DNA of 64,000 nucleotides, from NCBI RefSeq assembly GCF_006175945.1, contig NZ_VAJL01000001.1, positions 2,985,001-3,049,000 on the forward strand, written 5' to 3'. Position numbers and translations under genes: made by a program. Position 1 is the stretch's first letter; each line of letters starts with the position of its first letter. This document shows, piece after piece, positions 61,819-64,000 of the stretch. A model generated the notes under the pieces. The model searched no databases. It worked only from the letters and a program-made list of their open reading frames with translations, and had not been told where the DNA came from. The DNA comes from Chryseobacterium mulctrae. GTDB taxonomy: Bacteria; Bacteroidota; Bacteroidia; Flavobacteriales; Weeksellaceae.

Positions 61819-63550
61819 AATGGATTATGAAATCTTATGTTATAAAAATGTAAGGGAGAATACAGTTCGCATTGAAATGAATGAGATAATTAATGAAGTT
61901 GATTATTTTACATTCATTGTGCAATCAAATGTTGAACTAGAAAATCATTGTTTATTAATAACAGATATTCCGGTAGAAATAACTGTTGTAAAAATTATTG
62001 ATGGACAGTACTTCTATACTGTTAAAGAAGATTCTGTAAGAAATTATTTTAAAAATCAGGATTTTGATAAAGTCTTTGATCTATATAAGGCAAGATTTTC
62101 AATTCCAAATTTTATTCAGAATATCTTATTTTATAAATTATTTATAAATTATCCTATTGGAATATGTGATATCGTATTAGTTTCAAAAGATAATTACGAG
62201 CAGATTTCTACAATTAAATTAAATGTAGTTTCTTCAAAAATTGATGATTTTGAATTCGAATCGTTAGTTTCTTATGTTGAAAGTAAAGGAAGTTCCATTT
62301 GGGCAAAATTTTCTTTATTAAAACAGCAAGCTAATAATTTTAGTGATGAAGATAGATTAGATTGGCTATTGATTTTCTGCGACAATTTCATTAATGAATT
62401 TCGAAATAAATATTTGCTATATTTTCAAATTGACAAAATAACTACTTTAGAAAACAATTATTTAATTGAGACATATAATGGTTACAATGCTGTTTCCGAA
62501 GATTCTATTTTATGGCTATTGACAAATTTGGAAGTTTTAACTGCAACAAATTCATATGATCCCAACAAACTATTAATTAATAAAAGGACATTTTTTCCTA
62601 CTGATATTTTAACGTCACACATTATAGAAACGACAGATAATCCAGAGAACCAATTAGTTAACGGGTTTATTAATGAAATATCGTTTTTTTTAGTTGAATT
62701 GAAAAATATTTTTTCTTCTGAAAGTACCTCAACCGACTCTGAAAGATTTGAAGATATGGTAATGGCTTATTCGTATAGAAGAAAGCTAAAGCTTATAAAA
62801 GAATTAGCTTTTAAACTAGCGATAATCAAGGAAGTAATTGTTAAGGAGATTCCTGTTAGTAAAACCGATGTAAATTTTTCTAACATTAACAAAATTGAGT
62901 CTAAAGAACACTACTATTACGTCTATAATCATTTAATGACGTGGTTACTTTATAAAGGGGCAAACTATACTAATACCAACAAATATTTTAAAGGAATAAG
63001 TAGATTAGATGAATTATTTGAACGTGCTTGTTACTATCAAATTATTGACACTTTTATGCAATTGGGTTATATGCCAGTTATAAAATATAATGACGCTGGT
63101 GAAATATTTGATAGAATGACTCTTTCAAATGGACAAAGAAAAGTGAATTTTTACTATCAACATTTACCAGATTCACTAACAACAATAAAAAATATTCGAA
63201 ACCAATTAAAGCCTGATTTTATATTTGAATTTGAGGATAATACTTTTATAATCTTGGATTCTAAATACAAGAAATCAAAAAATATAGAAACTTATGATTA
63301 TCCAGATTTGGCTTTAAAGTATCTACATGGTATAGGCTCAACTGATGGTCGAAATTTTAATATTTTGGGCTTATTAGTTTTGTTCCCGAGCACTGAATAT
63401 AGCAGAAATTTTTATCATAAAAATGAATATGGAATTTTTGGTTCAAAAACAATTTATCCATTTATCGGGAGCATTGGTATCAATTTTACAAATACTGAAT
63501 CTTATTTACTATCAACCATTGAAAGGGTTCTCGAAATAAAAAATTATTGA
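61805..63550 (+). CDS. DUF2357 / PD-(D/E)XK nuclease (McrC-like)
   Basis: 581 residues. The N-terminal half is strand-rich and resembles DUF2357. The C-terminal nuclease has a PD-(D/E)XK core: RNQLKPDFIFEFEDN followed by FIILDSKYKKSK, with Asp, Asp and Lys in the right order near residues 475-500, and a downstream YPDLALKYLHGIG. An upstream YQIIDTFMQLGYMP helix belongs to the same fold. It is the McrC-like partner of the AAA+ protein and would be the cutting subunit of a modification- or RNA-directed restriction system. The start overlaps the preceding stop, so translation is coupled. Confidence 0.82.
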   Translation: MSTIKMDYEILCYKNVRENTVRIEMNEIINEVDYFTFIVQSNVELENHCLLITDIPVEITVVKIIDGQYFYTVKEDSVRNYFKNQDFDKVFDLYKARFSIPNFIQNILFYKLFINYPIGICDIVLVSKDNYEQISTIKLNVVSSKIDDFEFESLVSYVESKGSSIWAKFSLLKQQANNFSDEDRLDWLLIFCDNFINEFRNKYLLYFQIDKITTLENNYLIETYNGYNAVSEDSILWLLTNLEVLTATNSYDPNKLLINKRTFFPTDILTSHIIETTDNPENQLVNGFINEISFFLVELKNIFSSESTSTDSERFEDMVMAYSYRRKLKLIKELAFKLAIIKEVIVKEIPVSKTDVNFSNINKIESKEHYYYVYNHLMTWLLYKGANYTNTNKYFKGISRLDELFERACYYQIIDTFMQLGYMPVIKYNDAGEIFDRMTLSNGQRKVNFYYQHLPDSLTTIKNIRNQLKPDFIFEFEDNTFIILDSKYKKSKNIETYDYPDLALKYLHGIGSTDGRNFNILGLLVLFPSTEYSRNFYHKNEYGIFGSKTIYPFIGSIGINFTNTESYLLSTIERVLEIKNY

Positions 63551-63650
63551 ATATCGCATTTTGAAAATACTTGAAAACTATAAAGGAATGGTTGATAAAA
63601 TTTGTATGTCATCATAAAAATGTTTCGAAATCTGTTCATCTTTGACTACA

Positions 63651-63690
63651 AAAAGCCTTGTTAATCACTCGATTTTCAAGGCTTTTTTGT
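63651..63690 (+). terminator. Terminator near the island's right side
   Basis: AAAAGCCTTG and CAAGGCTTTT pair around a 16-base loop, followed by TTGTTTTT. It ends rightward transcription from the nuclease gene. Confidence 0.8.
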
Positions 63691-63753
63691 TTTTGGTCAT
63701 CAAGGTTTTGTAAGTTTGTTAAAGGGATTTACTAATCTGAATTTCTTGAAAAA

Positions 63754-63840
63754 TAGCCCAGATCGCAACGGCATCCTTTTTTGTTGTGAGGAATTAGCTG
63801 GGGAAAAAAGATAGAGTGGAGAGCTGGAAAAAGCTCCTAA
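63754..63840 (+). ncRNA. Structured intergenic element, flavo-1-like, copy 3
   Basis: AGCCCAGATCGCAACGGCATCCTTTTTT, then AAAAAAGATAGAGTGGAGAGCTGGAAAAAGCTCC as separated parts. CCAG pairs with CTGG where copy 2 has CCCG/CGGG, a compensated change; AGC/GCT is kept. Its end overlaps the stop of the partial gene on the other strand. Confidence 0.6.
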
Positions 63841-64000
63841 AAACTGGCTTTTACCTGCATACTTCCGATGTGGATGGTTCTTTCACCGGAATTTCGCCCT
63901 TCATAGTTTAAATTCAGTTGTAAGAAAGAATTGATCGCCTGCTGAATAAAAACACTCCAAACCTGGTTTTTTCCAGGCTTTAAACCATCAAGCATTTGGT
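63837..64000 (-). CDS. C-terminal end of a flavobacterial protein (partial)
   Basis: The minus-strand frame from the window edge reads DGLKPGKNQVWSVFIQQ, then NLNYEGRNSGERTIHIGSMQ, and stops at 63837. The ending (L.LNY.GR....IHIG..QV.A.F) is a beta-strand pattern common at the C-terminus of large flavobacterial outer-membrane or surface-associated proteins. The gene's 5' part lies outside the window, so the family cannot be named. It looks chromosomal rather than part of the island. Confidence 0.6.
   Translation of the reverse strand, partial: QMLDGLKPGKNQVWSVFIQQAINSFLQLNLNYEGRNSGERTIHIGSMQVKASF

Larger units (their letters stand above)
45103..63650. mobile_element. Genomic island at tRNA-Gln carrying defence genes
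   Basis: The island starts at the 3' end of tRNA-Gln with a serine recombinase oriented toward the tRNA. It carries an XRE regulator, several defence-like genes, IS3 and IS21 elements and no housekeeping genes. The right end is not defined: I found no repeat of the tRNA 3' end in the window. The limit given is where sequence turns to a terminator and then to an apparently chromosomal gene. No conjugation genes are seen. Confidence 0.6.

Noticed and set aside
63541..63760. Right attachment site (attR) of the island
   Set aside because: No repeat of the tRNA-Gln 3' end (for example GTTCGAATCCCTGTGGG) was found here or elsewhere to the right, so no boundary is claimed.
1..64000. CRISPR arrays
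   Set aside because: No set of evenly spaced direct repeats with unique spacers is present; the repeats seen are hairpins or dispersed single copies.

Overview
The window looks like a chromosomal segment of a Chryseobacterium-like member of the Flavobacteriia (Bacteroidota). Supporting signs are the AT-rich sequence, few Shine-Dalgarno sites, promoters of the TAnnTTTG type (clear at recA and tRNA-Gln), a PorV/PorQ-family outer-membrane protein, a class II HMG-CoA reductase, an ECF sigma/anti-sigma/fasciclin cluster, and flavobacterial intergenic repeat families. The species assignment is inference from gene content, not from a marker search.

Positions 1-45031 are mostly ordinary core genome. 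They hold acyl-CoA carboxylase beta, an EamA exporter, a PorV/PorQ protein, uvrC, hutH, a two-gene putative DNA-repair set (TIGR03915-like plus radical SAM), HMG-CoA reductase, a ClC channel, sucC, an MpaB-like oxygenase, recA, a TPR/LuxR membrane regulator with a decayed paralogue, a surface-protein operon (34915 down to 30057), htpG, an alkyltransferase-like protein, an SDR, a deoxyhypusine-synthase homologue, arfB and a menE-like ligase. Two mobile elements break core genes. An IS91-type transposase plus tyrosine-recombinase element (about 5711-8190) splits a secreted protein gene. An IS982 element (40129-41110, 19-bp inverted repeats, 9-bp target duplication) splits an acyltransferase gene.

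At tRNA-Gln(TTG), 45032-45102, an accessory island begins and runs to roughly 63.6 kb. Its first gene is a large serine recombinase whose last ~27 codons lie antisense to the tRNA. The island reads as a layered defence region: an internally duplicated nucleotidyltransferase/HEPN-like protein with overlapping partners, an XRE regulator, a SIR2 protein whose last codons were replaced by an IS3-family insertion, a decayed Qat system (3' part of qatC plus qatD, with qatA and qatB gone and an IS21 element at the break), an AbiEii/DUF6922 toxin-antitoxin pair, and a two-gene McrBC-like system (coiled-coil AAA+ protein plus DUF2357/PD-(D/E)XK nuclease). No right-hand attachment repeat was recognised. 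The last 164 bases are the end of a gene that looks chromosomal.

Intergenic DNA is rich in structured repeats. Four copies of one RNA-like element (about 275-386, 25582-25671, 43322-43390, 63754-63840) keep a closing stem through sequence changes and resemble a flavobacterial structured RNA. Other families are GGGCTTTAGCCC/TTTGGCTTTAGCCAAA hairpin pairs, a CCCCTCC...GACGGGGTGG element, and long GC-rich palindromes next to genes. No CRISPR array or rRNA gene was seen.
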